Below, in pieces: positions 1 to 8,104 of a stretch of 39,709 nt of DNA. The notes beneath the pieces are model-generated. The model was not told where the DNA came from. It did not search any database and saw only the letters and a program-made list of their open reading frames with translations. The number at the start of each line of letters is the position of its first letter. Position 1 is the first letter of the stretch. The translations under genes were made by a program, and so were the position numbers. The DNA comes from Thermoleophilia bacterium (GTDB taxonomy: Bacteria > Actinomycetota > Thermoleophilia > BMS3ABIN01): contig JAENWV010000003.1 of the NCBI GenBank assembly GCA_016650015.1, positions 1 through 39,709 of the forward strand, read 5' to 3'.

Positions 1-194
1 TCCTCGAGCTGTTCACCGCGCTGGCAGTAGCGCCGGGAGACGCCGTAGACCAGCGGCAGGTAACGGGTGATTAGTTCGTCGCGGGCGCGGGTGTCCCCCT
101 GCCGGCAATAGGCTGCCAGCAACTGCCCTTCACTGAGATGCCGGTGACGTGCCGCGGTCGTGTTTTGAGTTGCATAACATGCTGCCGTGCTCAT
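1..194 (-). CDS. RNA polymerase sigma factor, SigB/SigF type (N-terminal part, truncated by window edge)
   Basis: Not in the ORF track because it runs off the window. Reverse complement from the ATG at 194 reads MSTAACYATQNTTAARHRHLSEGQLLAAYCRQGDTRARDELITRYLPLVYGVSRRYCQRGEQLE, which resembles sigma-70 regions 1.2/2 of SigB/SigF (LL..Y...GD..AR..L..RYLPLV...ARRY..RGE.LED). Confidence 0.8.
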   Translation of the reverse strand, partial: MSTAACYATQNTTAARHRHLSEGQLLAAYCRQGDTRARDELITRYLPLVYGVSRRYCQRGEQLE

Positions 195-357
195 TGCCCA
201 CCTCCATCGATTTGCGCCTAACCTGACGGCGCTTTTGTTCTGTTTCGATGGTCCCACCCAGACCTGGCCCTGAACCCTGAGCAACACCCTGAAGCGGGAT
301 TATGGACCTACCCCAGCCTGCATAATAAACCTCAGCCTTCTGCGCACAAGCTTATAC

Positions 358-642
358 TCAAACGAGGAAATCCGACATCGGGCTTATCCCTGAATTCGCG
401 CCGGCAAGTTCCCGATCAAACTCCGCCTCGCGCTCGGTAGCCGCCTTCCTGCCGACCTCCACCGCTTCCTTCACTTCTTGCTGCAGTTCAGCCTGCGTCT
501 GCTTAAGTTCACCAGGCAGGTTCGCCAGAACCGCCCCCATGTCCCTGCCGGTCTTTTCCGCTCGCCGCTGGGCGTAGACTAATACAGCCGCGCCGGCTAT
601 CATTCCCGTCCATCCCAGTTTGGCGAACAGCTTGCCCATCAC
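358..642 (-). CDS. YtxH-like small membrane-anchored protein
   Basis: N-terminal hydrophobic segment (WTGMIAGAAVLVYA) followed by a charged coiled-coil-like region; 4-nt ATGA overlap with the DUF948 gene. Confidence 0.6.
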   Translation of the reverse strand: MMGKLFAKLGWTGMIAGAAVLVYAQRRAEKTGRDMGAVLANLPGELKQTQAELQQEVKEAVEVGRKAATEREAEFDRELAGANSGISPMSDFLV

Positions 643-1007
643 TGGCGCCTTCCTCTCTGGCTGACCAGGGAGGAGATTGCCTCCGACACTCCGGCCGTGA
701 CACCGGCGACCTTCTTGACCGGCGCGGTCAGCGCCGACGATACCGCCCTGGTGGTATGGTCGACCCGGTCGGTCACTCCCACCAGCGTCCCCATCATGTC
801 ATCCAGCTTGCCCAGCTGGCTGTTCACCTCGTCCAGCGTCACCTGGAGCCTGGTCAGCAACGGGATGACCTCTTCGTCGAGCCGTTTGAGGAATACATTC
901 AGCCTCGAAAACGTCCCACCCATCTTCAAGAGCAGAAACGCCAGAGCCAGCGCTGTTACTACCAAAAAGAAGCTCAACGATCCTTCGAGAATGTCTGTCC
1001 AGTCCAT
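639..1007 (-). CDS. DUF948 domain-containing protein
   Basis: Single N-terminal TM plus the DUF948-like pattern LNVFLKRLDEEVIPLLTRLQVTLDEVNSQLGKLDDMMGTLVGVTDRV; a common neighbour of YtxH proteins. Confidence 0.7.
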   Translation of the reverse strand: MDWTDILEGSLSFFLVVTALALAFLLLKMGGTFSRLNVFLKRLDEEVIPLLTRLQVTLDEVNSQLGKLDDMMGTLVGVTDRVDHTTRAVSSALTAPVKKVAGVTAGVSEAISSLVSQRGRRQ

Positions 1008-1298
1008 ATGGGTTTTCCTCCCGTGTATTGACAGTTTGTCGCTTGTATCTTAACACAGTTGAAATACCCATTGTGACCGGCATTGCCTCCCTGGAAAGTC
1101 CACCTTTACTTAGGCTGAGTTGCCAATATATCGCAATTCTGAAATAAACCTTAATCGGGAAAAACCCCTTTTTACAGGTAGTAAAACCCTGAGTACCTCC
1201 TTATCAGATTTTCATTATTATGTCGTGATGCGCCGGTGATACTCTCCCCGGGCTAGCGTATACATGGTTGAGACCGAATAAAGAGAGGGTTTGCCGCC

Positions 1299-1889
1299 AT
1301 GGCAAATACGGAAGAAACAGTGGTGAGAATGAACTTGCTTCGCAGACATAAGCAAACCGCTGGCGCGATGGCAGCGGACATCACCTCTCAGTTCGATGAA
1401 GTCTATCGTGCTTACCTGAGGCCAGTATATGCCTTCGTTGCATTCCGGGTCGGCAATCGTGCCGCCGCGGAGGATATCACCGCTCAGGTGTTCGAGAAGG
1501 CCTGGCGCGGTTATCCCAGGTTCGACCCGCGCAAGGCGGCGATATCAACCTGGCTGTTCACGATAGCCAGAAACAGCCTGACCGACCACTATCGCAGCGC
1601 CGGCAGAAAAACCGATGAAGTCGAGCTTCCCGATGATCTGGGCGCCGGGGCTGAATCAGACCCCGTTCCCCGGCTTGAAGCCCTGGAGCTGCGGCGCGAG
1701 CTTAATGCGGCGCTTACCAGCCTGGAACCGCGGGAGCTGGAGATCGTGTCACTGAAATTCGGTGGCGCCATGACGAACCGCGACATCAGCACACTCTTGC
1801 AGATTTCTGAATCCAATGTTGGCACCATCCTCTACCGGTCTCTCAAGAAAATGAAAACCCGAATTGAGGGCGGGATCAAAAATGACTGA
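1299..1889 (+). CDS. ECF-type RNA polymerase sigma-70 family factor
   Basis: Region 2 (YRAYLRPVYAFVAFRVGNRAAAEDITAQVFEKAW...STWLFTIARNSLTDHYR) and region 4 (LTSLEPRELEIVSLKFGGAMTNRDISTLLQISESNVGTILYRSLKKMK). Confidence 0.93.
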   Translation: MANTEETVVRMNLLRRHKQTAGAMAADITSQFDEVYRAYLRPVYAFVAFRVGNRAAAEDITAQVFEKAWRGYPRFDPRKAAISTWLFTIARNSLTDHYRSAGRKTDEVELPDDLGAGAESDPVPRLEALELRRELNAALTSLEPRELEIVSLKFGGAMTNRDISTLLQISESNVGTILYRSLKKMKTRIEGGIKND

Positions 1890-3204
1890 TGACAGAGAAC
1901 AACAGGAACTAATTGACCTGATCGAACGGCTGCTCGCCGGCGAAACCGTCGCAGCGGCAGGCGATCGCGAGGAAGAACTGGAAAAGCTTCTGGCTATCGC
2001 GGCGGAACTCAATGAGCGAAGGCCGGAACCGTCAGCTGAGTTCGAGGAAAGGCTCGAAGCCAGGATGGCTGGGTTGAAAACCGCTACGGCCGTAACGAGC
2101 GATGATACTGCAGACGCGTCCCCCGGAGACGGCGTTGCGGCTCCCGGTGCGGCAACCGGAACGTCAATCGACGAGAAGAGCTGGTTGCGTGCATGGCTCT
2201 CCATGCCGCGGCTTGCCGCCGTGGCGGCCGCGCTGGTCATCGGGCTCGGCGTGGTCGGCATGGGCGGAGCCATTATCCGTGGCGGCTACCAGGGCAAAAC
2301 AGCTACTGTATCAGATGTGGCCAGCGATACCGGGACCCCTGCTGATGACGTAAAGACCCTGGAAAATGCCACGGGGCAGTCGGCTGCCGGGCGCTCCGGG
2401 GAAATCGCCGCCGGCGACACCGCGGGTTATGCCGGTTCGCCCCCCGGTGGTTCCGCCGACTCGGGCAGCACCGCAGGCATATCCGGGGTAGATACCGTGA
2501 CGCCGCTGCCTTCCACCCAGCGAATCATCCAGAGCGCCGACTACCAGGTCGAGGTGGCGCAGGGTGAATTCAACGACAAGTACTCGCAGATTTCGGCTAT
2601 CGCCGCGAAGTATGGCGGTTATGTGGTATCCGGCGATACGCGCTCCAGCGGCGATGAGCTCAAGCGTGGCAGCATCACCATCCGCGTCGCCAGCGGCAAC
2701 GACAACTTCACCAAGGCCCAGGCCGATCTCGAGGGACTCGGCAACGTGACCTCCAGGAAAGTATCCGGCCAGGATGTCACCGAAGAATACGTGGACCTGC
2801 AAAGCCGGCTGCGTAACGCCGAGGCCCAGGAAACCCAGATGCTGGAGCTGATGAAAAGGGCGCAGACCATCGAGGAGATACTTACGGTGCAGTCGCGCCT
2901 GGCGGAGATCCAGTCCCAGATCGAGCAGATCAAGGGCCGCATGAAATACACGGAGTCACGCACTGACTTCGCCACCATCACTGTGGACCTGCGCGAGACG
3001 AAGGAAGGAGTCAGCGAGACTGAGAGCGTTGGCACCAACTGGGGTTTCATCGACTCGCTAAAATACGCCGGCTGGCTGGCGGTTCAGACGCTGAACTTCG
3101 TCATCGTAGCGCTTGCGGTTATCGTTCCGCTGACCTTTATGGGCGGCGGTCTGGCTATTCTGTTCTACCGCCTGGCACAATGGCGGCGGAACCGAAACAA
3201 GTAG
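1882..3204 (+). CDS. DUF4349 domain-containing transmembrane protein, candidate cognate anti-sigma factor
   Basis: ATG at 1882 overlaps the sigma gene stop (ATGACTGA). Cytoplasmic acidic N-terminus, central TM (LAAVAAALVIGLGVVGMGGAII), DUF4349 pattern (RIIQSADYQVEVAQGEF...YGGYVVSGDTRSS...YVDLQSRLRNAEAQETQMLELMKRAQTIEEILTVQSRLAEIQSQIEQIKGRMKY) and C-terminal TM. Confidence 0.85.
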   Translation: MTDDREQQELIDLIERLLAGETVAAAGDREEELEKLLAIAAELNERRPEPSAEFEERLEARMAGLKTATAVTSDDTADASPGDGVAAPGAATGTSIDEKSWLRAWLSMPRLAAVAAALVIGLGVVGMGGAIIRGGYQGKTATVSDVASDTGTPADDVKTLENATGQSAAGRSGEIAAGDTAGYAGSPPGGSADSGSTAGISGVDTVTPLPSTQRIIQSADYQVEVAQGEFNDKYSQISAIAAKYGGYVVSGDTRSSGDELKRGSITIRVASGNDNFTKAQADLEGLGNVTSRKVSGQDVTEEYVDLQSRLRNAEAQETQMLELMKRAQTIEEILTVQSRLAEIQSQIEQIKGRMKYTESRTDFATITVDLRETKEGVSETESVGTNWGFIDSLKYAGWLAVQTLNFVIVALAVIVPLTFMGGGLAILFYRLAQWRRNRNK

Positions 3205-3246
3205 GGACATGAGGACAGCGCTGCCAAAAGCGCAGGCAATAATCCG

Positions 3247-3278
3247 AAAAGGGAGCGTCGCAAACGGTGCTCCCTTTC
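3247..3278 (+). terminator. Terminator-like hairpin downstream of the sigma/DUF4349 operon
   Basis: AAAGGGAGC ... GCTCCCTTT inverted repeat about 45 nt after the stop codon; only a weak U-tract. Confidence 0.5.
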
Positions 3279-3518
3279 ACTATCTGCCATGGCGTCTCTA
3301 TTCAGCCAGCTGTTACGCCGGGGTGTTCCTCCTCTTTCTTATGGGTATAAGAAAAATGCAATATTGTTAGTTTTCCTGGCAGCGAGCCACAACCATGGGG
3401 AAAATTGCTTTGTGAGGCGCTAATTGAAAAAACGGGATGTGGATAATCATCAGTGGCGTGGATATGTTTTGTTAATTCTCGCCACGAGTGATATCCGGGA
3501 ACGGCCGGGGCGGCATTA

Positions 3519-5633
3519 ATGATAACTCTGTTTGGCCTGCTTTCGCTGGCATCGACTGGCATCGCCTTGATTATGGGGACCCTGGTGATCTCCCGGAATC
3601 ATCGGGAACCGGTCAACCGGATCTTCTTTGCCCTATGCCTGGCGATCGCCTACTGGTCCTTTACCAAGTATGAGCACCGCATAGCCGGCGAATATGACGA
3701 AGCCCTTTTCTGGATCCACATATCGTTCGTCTGGGCGCTGCCCAGCGCCATGCTGCTGCACTTCGTCCTGGTCTATACAGGCAACGAGCGTTTTCTCCAG
3801 AAGAAATGGCCCTTCATGCTGCTGTATGGCCCGTCGGTGATCATCGCGGTTCTGACTATCGTCAGCGATGACTATTCCGGGCTACCCAAGATGAGACCGT
3901 GGGGCTGGTCCATCGAACCTCTGCATGGCCGCCTCACTATCTTTAGCTATTTTTACATATCTTTACTCACCTTTTCAGCGTTGCTGATCTGCTTGCGCTT
4001 TTTTTTGAAACAGGATGATCCTCGAAAGCGAATTCAGTCAGGTCTTACGCTTGCCGGCATCAGTGTCTATGCCATAGCTCCGGCACTGAGTTACATCCTG
4101 CTGCCGTTGCTCAAAATAAGAATCCCCGATATCAGCTCTGTCACCTTCGCAGTGGGGGTCGGCGGCATCATCGGCTACGGGATCTGGAAGTACGATCTGC
4201 TCTCGATGACCCCTGCCGACGCCGCCGAAAAAATCATCTCAACAATGTCCGACGCTTTGCTGCTGATTGGCACCAGTGGCGAAATCAAGAATATCAACAA
4301 CGCGGCCCTGGACCTTCTCGGCTACGAACAGGCAGAAATCCTGGGCATGTCGGCGGAAAAAATCTTTCCCGATGGCTGGCTGAAGGAATGCATCCTCAGC
4401 CGCGAGGGAACCAGCGGCAGCATCGAGGGCGTCAGCGAAATCGAAACAATCGTTCTGACCAGGTCGGGCGAGAAAACGCCGGTCTCCCTTTCCAGCTCCA
4501 AACTTCATAACCAGCGCAAACAGCTGGTCGGAACCGTCTGTATCGCCCGCAATATCAGCGAGCGCAAACGCGCCGAGGACCTGATCAAAATGCAGAGCGA
4601 AGGTCTGATTTCCAGAAACGCCGAGCTGACGGCGCTTTACGAGATCTCAAACGTAGTCCGCAACAGCCTTGACCTTGACCTGATGCTGCGGCAGGCGCTG
4701 GACACGATAACCAGCCTGTCTGTATTCAACATCGAGTATAAGGGTGGCATTTTCACGGTCGAGGGCGAAACGCTGCGACTGTTGGCGAGTCTGCATCATG
4801 CAGATAATTTCCTGCGGGCCCATGATGGAATAAAGCTTGGTGACTGCCTCTGCGGCCAGGCGGCCCGAAGCGGCGAGATCATCGTATCATTGAATGCCCG
4901 GGAGGAAGACAGGCATACGAAAGATTATCCTGAAATCAGTGATCACGGGCATGTGATCGTACCGCTCAAAGCCATGGAAAAAGTCACCGGTGTCCTCTAT
5001 CTTTATCTGCCGGCGAACGCTGAAATCGATAATCGGCAGCTTAAGCTGCTGGAGACGATCGCTGCCGAGCTGGGCATCGCCATCGAGAACGCCCGCCTCT
5101 ACACAGAGACCCGGACCTTGTCGCTACACGACCCGCTGACCGGCCTCGCCAACCGGCGACTGATGGCGCTGGAGCTGGACAAGGCCCTCGCGCGCGCCAA
5201 GCGCACGGGCAAGCCCTTCTCGCTGGTCATGGCGGATATCGACCTTTTCAAAAACTACAACGACCTCTACGGGCATGCAGCCGGCGACGAAATTCTGGCC
5301 GGGATAGCAAAATTGATACTTGAAGAAATTCGCCGCATCGATCTTGGGGCGCGCTTTGGCGGCGAGGAATTTCTACTGATACTACCGGACACGGACCTGG
5401 ATGAAGCTGTCGAGGTCGCTGAACGCATACGCTGTAAGGCTGCCGCAACCGAGTTCACCTGCTCCGCAACCTTGAAAACATCCGGCATCACGATCAGTCT
5501 GGGTGTAGCGACCTGGGACGACAGTATCGGCAGCGAAGACATATTGGTCGCCAGGGCCGATACGGCGCTATACATGGCGAAAAACAAGGGTCGAAACCGG
5601 GTTGAGAGCTGGAAGCGGATGAACATAACCTGA
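3519..5633 (+). CDS. Membrane diguanylate cyclase: 7TM sensor (histidine kinase N-terminal 7TM type)-PAS-GAF-GGDEF
   Basis: Multiple N-terminal TM segments; PAS-like segment around IISTMSDALLLIGTSGEIKNINNAALDLLGYEQAEILGMSAEKIFP; GAF region; C-terminal GGDEF with intact RFGGEEF and RRID (RxxD I-site) five residues upstream. Confidence 0.92.
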   Translation: MITLFGLLSLASTGIALIMGTLVISRNHREPVNRIFFALCLAIAYWSFTKYEHRIAGEYDEALFWIHISFVWALPSAMLLHFVLVYTGNERFLQKKWPFMLLYGPSVIIAVLTIVSDDYSGLPKMRPWGWSIEPLHGRLTIFSYFYISLLTFSALLICLRFFLKQDDPRKRIQSGLTLAGISVYAIAPALSYILLPLLKIRIPDISSVTFAVGVGGIIGYGIWKYDLLSMTPADAAEKIISTMSDALLLIGTSGEIKNINNAALDLLGYEQAEILGMSAEKIFPDGWLKECILSREGTSGSIEGVSEIETIVLTRSGEKTPVSLSSSKLHNQRKQLVGTVCIARNISERKRAEDLIKMQSEGLISRNAELTALYEISNVVRNSLDLDLMLRQALDTITSLSVFNIEYKGGIFTVEGETLRLLASLHHADNFLRAHDGIKLGDCLCGQAARSGEIIVSLNAREEDRHTKDYPEISDHGHVIVPLKAMEKVTGVLYLYLPANAEIDNRQLKLLETIAAELGIAIENARLYTETRTLSLHDPLTGLANRRLMALELDKALARAKRTGKPFSLVMADIDLFKNYNDLYGHAAGDEILAGIAKLILEEIRRIDLGARFGGEEFLLILPDTDLDEAVEVAERIRCKAAATEFTCSATLKTSGITISLGVATWDDSIGSEDILVARADTALYMAKNKGRNRVESWKRMNIT

Positions 5634-5683
5634 AATTCAGACTAACCGGTTGCCGACGCACCCGAGGCCAAAAGGGAACTCGA

Positions 5684-7159
5684 TCAGAATGCTGTTTCGA
5701 TAACTCCGCCGGCCATCAGGATCTGATCATCATAGATCACCGCCGACTGCCCGGGCGCGATACCGTGGACCGGCTGGTCGAGTTCCAGGCGCCATGAGCC
5801 CCGGAAGTCTTCCACAATGCGGCCGGGAACAGCCGGAGCGTTATACCTGGGCTGGATCATCAGGCTGATGCCGAGCAATTCATCGGCCGGGACGAAACTG
5901 TTTACCTGTCCGATCACCAGTGTCGACACCGCCAGCTCTGCGCGGCTTCCCGCCACCACCAGATTCTCTTCCGGAACCGTCCGCAAAACATACAGGGGTT
6001 CCGGGGCGCTGACGCCAAGACCGTGCCGCTGGCCTACCGTGTAGTCGATAAAGCCTCCGTGTGATCCAAGCCGGTCGCCAGCGGCATCGACGATATCCCC
6101 GGCTCCGGGAAGCTCCACGGCGCGACTGCGCAGGAAGCGGCGATAATCGTCGTCGGGAATGAAACAGACCTCCTGGCTCTCCGGCCGGTTGTGGGCGGCG
6201 ATTCCTGCCTCACGGGCCAGATTACGGCTGTCATCCTTGGACAATTCCCCCAGGGGGAAATCAAGCCGCTCCAGCAATGCGGGCTTGATGCCCCAAAGCA
6301 TGTATGACTGGTCCTTTGCCTGATCGGCGCCGCGGACGATCAGGCGGCCATCACCACCCGACTGCCGCAGCCGGACATAATGGCCGGTGGCCACTTGGGC
6401 GGCACCCAGCCTGTCGGCCAGAAGAATCAGCTCGTGGAAACGGAAGCGGCCATTGCAGCGCGCGCAGGGGTTAGGCGTCCGCCCGGCCATGTATTCCCCG
6501 ACGAAGTCGTCCACGACCACCGCAGCGAACGTCTCCGTGTAGTCGACCGTCAGGTGGGGCAGGCCCAGGCCATGGCAGACCTCGCGAGCGCCACGGATGG
6601 CCTCGGGAGAACAACAGCTGGGAGATTCAACATCTTCGCAGGATGGATCGCTCCAGAGGCGCATCGTGACGCCGACAACATCGCGGCCGGCGTTTCGTTC
6701 GAGCAGGCAGGCGGTGGAGCTGTCGACGCCACCGCTCATGGCGACGAGCATGCTATTTTCATGGATCTCTTTCGCCTTGGGGAAGGTGCCGCGCCCGATG
6801 GCGTCCTCCAGGGCTGCATGCAGGGACTCGACGGCGAAGAACGCGGCTTTTCGGATCGATTCGCCGCCACGTTCCGAGTCACCACTCAATGCCGCCTCTA
6901 TCGTCGCGGACGGCAAGCGAGCCGCTTCCTGCCAGCTCCTGCCGGTTATTATTTCGGTGATCAGGCTGCCGGCGGCGATGGCCGCGCTCGAACCAGATGC
7001 CTGAAAACGGGCTTCGGCCAGATTGCCGGCATCAAAGTTGATGAAAAATTTTATGACAACGCCACAGCCGGGATCGCCGGCCCCGCCACGTCCATCAGCG
7101 CCGGGAAGCTCTCCGGCGTTTCTGGGGTTATGGAAATGATCGAGGAGCAGTGATGTCAT
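5684..7159 (-). CDS. mnmA: Fusion protein: degenerate NifU/IscU-like N-terminal domain + tRNA 2-thiouridine(34) synthase MnmA
   Basis: N-terminus LLDHFHNPRNAGEL...GDPGCGVVIKFFINF...ARFQASGSSAAIAAGSLITEIITGRS aligns with IscU/NifU. C-terminal about 365 aa is MnmA: VAMSGGVDSSTACLL (PP-loop), GRTPNPCARCNGRFRF, SQEVCFIPDDDY, GQRHGLGV. Confidence 0.95.
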   Translation of the reverse strand: MTSLLLDHFHNPRNAGELPGADGRGGAGDPGCGVVIKFFINFDAGNLAEARFQASGSSAAIAAGSLITEIITGRSWQEAARLPSATIEAALSGDSERGGESIRKAAFFAVESLHAALEDAIGRGTFPKAKEIHENSMLVAMSGGVDSSTACLLERNAGRDVVGVTMRLWSDPSCEDVESPSCCSPEAIRGAREVCHGLGLPHLTVDYTETFAAVVVDDFVGEYMAGRTPNPCARCNGRFRFHELILLADRLGAAQVATGHYVRLRQSGGDGRLIVRGADQAKDQSYMLWGIKPALLERLDFPLGELSKDDSRNLAREAGIAAHNRPESQEVCFIPDDDYRRFLRSRAVELPGAGDIVDAAGDRLGSHGGFIDYTVGQRHGLGVSAPEPLYVLRTVPEENLVVAGSRAELAVSTLVIGQVNSFVPADELLGISLMIQPRYNAPAVPGRIVEDFRGSWRLELDQPVHGIAPGQSAVIYDDQILMAGGVIETAF

Positions 7160-7190
7160 GAATCCATGATAACTCTATACGACAGCAGGC

Positions 7191-7225
7191 AAAAGAAATG
7201 GCCGCCCCCTTAAGGAGCGGCCATT
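7191..7225 (-). terminator. Rho-independent terminator of the Trx-fold lipoprotein gene (and of any upstream 6S readthrough)
   Basis: Minus strand: AATGGCCGC-TCCTTAAGGGG-GCGGCCATT followed by TCTTTTGCC; about 55 nt after the stop at 7279. Confidence 0.75.
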
Positions 7226-7278
7226 GAATATATTCCTATTGAAATTCCGTTGCGGGAAAACCCATCCGCTTTTGCTTG

Positions 7279-7920
7279 TTACCTGACCGTGCCGGTGCCG
7301 CTCTCCGTTCTGATGCCGGTACTGGTGCCGGAGCTGCCAGTTGTATTCGTGCTGGTCCCGCCGCCACTATTACTGCTGCCGCTGCTTGAGCTGCTGCTGC
7401 CGCTGCAACTTCCCGTGGCCTCGCAAATACCCTGTTCGATCGACTTGGAATCAACAAAGCCGGACCAGGCGCGCTGCACCTGCGCCTCCTTGTTGATGAT
7501 GACGACCGTAGGCGTTGTCGAGACTTTGAGAATGATCGACAGATCGCCGAACTTCTGACCGTCCGTATAAAGGTAATCGTAGAAGTCTACCTGGCCGCGG
7601 AATTTGTTCTGCAACGACATCACCGAAGAGCGAACCTGGTTATCATCGTAAGGTCCGCTTATATAAAAGGTGACGACGATCGGCCGTCGCGATTCGATCG
7701 AGCTCTTAAAATCCTTGGGAGACAGTTCGCCAGGAGTTATGACCTGTCCGATGAGGTCTTCCGGTTTGCCGGTGCTGGCGCTTCCCGAGCCCGACTTGCT
7801 GGTTTTGGAGGTCTTGGTCGGTGTAGTGGCCGGTGCTCCCGAGTCACCACAGCCGGTAAATATAAAAGCCACAAGCGCTACTATGAGCACTGTGGCTGTA
7901 AGCTTCAGAATTTTGGTCAT
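7279..7920 (-). CDS. Thioredoxin-fold lipoprotein lacking a CxxC motif, with Ser/Gly/Thr-rich C-terminal tail
   Basis: Start at MTKILKLTATVLIVALVAFIFTGCGDSG (lipobox FTGC). Trx-like core (PIVVTFYISGPYDDNQV...STTPTVVIINKEAQVQRAWSGF) with cis-Pro-like TTP but no CxxC; tail SGSSSSSSGSSNSGGGTSTNTTGSSGTSTG. Confidence 0.7.
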   Translation of the reverse strand: MTKILKLTATVLIVALVAFIFTGCGDSGAPATTPTKTSKTSKSGSGSASTGKPEDLIGQVITPGELSPKDFKSSIESRRPIVVTFYISGPYDDNQVRSSVMSLQNKFRGQVDFYDYLYTDGQKFGDLSIILKVSTTPTVVIINKEAQVQRAWSGFVDSKSIEQGICEATGSCSGSSSSSSGSSNSGGGTSTNTTGSSGTSTGIRTESGTGTVR

Positions 7921-7943
7921 CCGCCGCCTTCTTGTTGCAAAAT

Positions 7944-8099
7944 AAAGCTCCACCTTGCCGTCTCCGCTTGTTTATTGAACCTGCTCTAGCAGGTGGGTGC
8001 CCGCTCCCCAGCTACCCTTAAGCAGTTGGGAAAGACTAAGCTCCCGTACTCAATATGTTGGCTCAATAAAGTTACGAATCACAAACAAGGTCGAGCTTT
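7944..8099 (-). ncRNA. ssrS: 6S RNA (candidate)
   Basis: About 156-nt minus-strand RNA. Closing stem 5' AAAGCUCGACCUUGU / 3' GCAAGGUGGAGCUUU. Inner stem UUUAUUGAGCC / GGUUCAAUAAA. Central bubble with a 3'-side hairpin ACCUGCUAGAGCAGGU. Apical hairpin UUUCCCAACUGCUUAAGGGUAGCUGGGGA. Primary sequence resembles 6S blocks (UGAGCC.A.AU..., CACC...GGUUCAA...GCGG..GGC). Located next to aspS, as recalled for B. subtilis 6S-1 (bsrA). Confidence 0.8.
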
Positions 8100-8104
8100 G
8101 ATTA

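Noticed and set aside
1749-2273. 174-aa minus-strand Ser/Ala-rich ORF
   Set aside because: Antisense to the sigma/DUF4349 genes; low-complexity artefact.
3300-3518. Possible c-di-GMP (GEMM) riboswitch upstream of the diguanylate cyclase
   Set aside because: No GEMM consensus blocks (e.g. CACGCACAGGGCAAACC) found in the leader.
6380-7153. 257-aa plus-strand ORF
   Set aside because: Fully antisense to the convincing NifU-MnmA fusion; no recognisable domain; typical high-GC shadow ORF.
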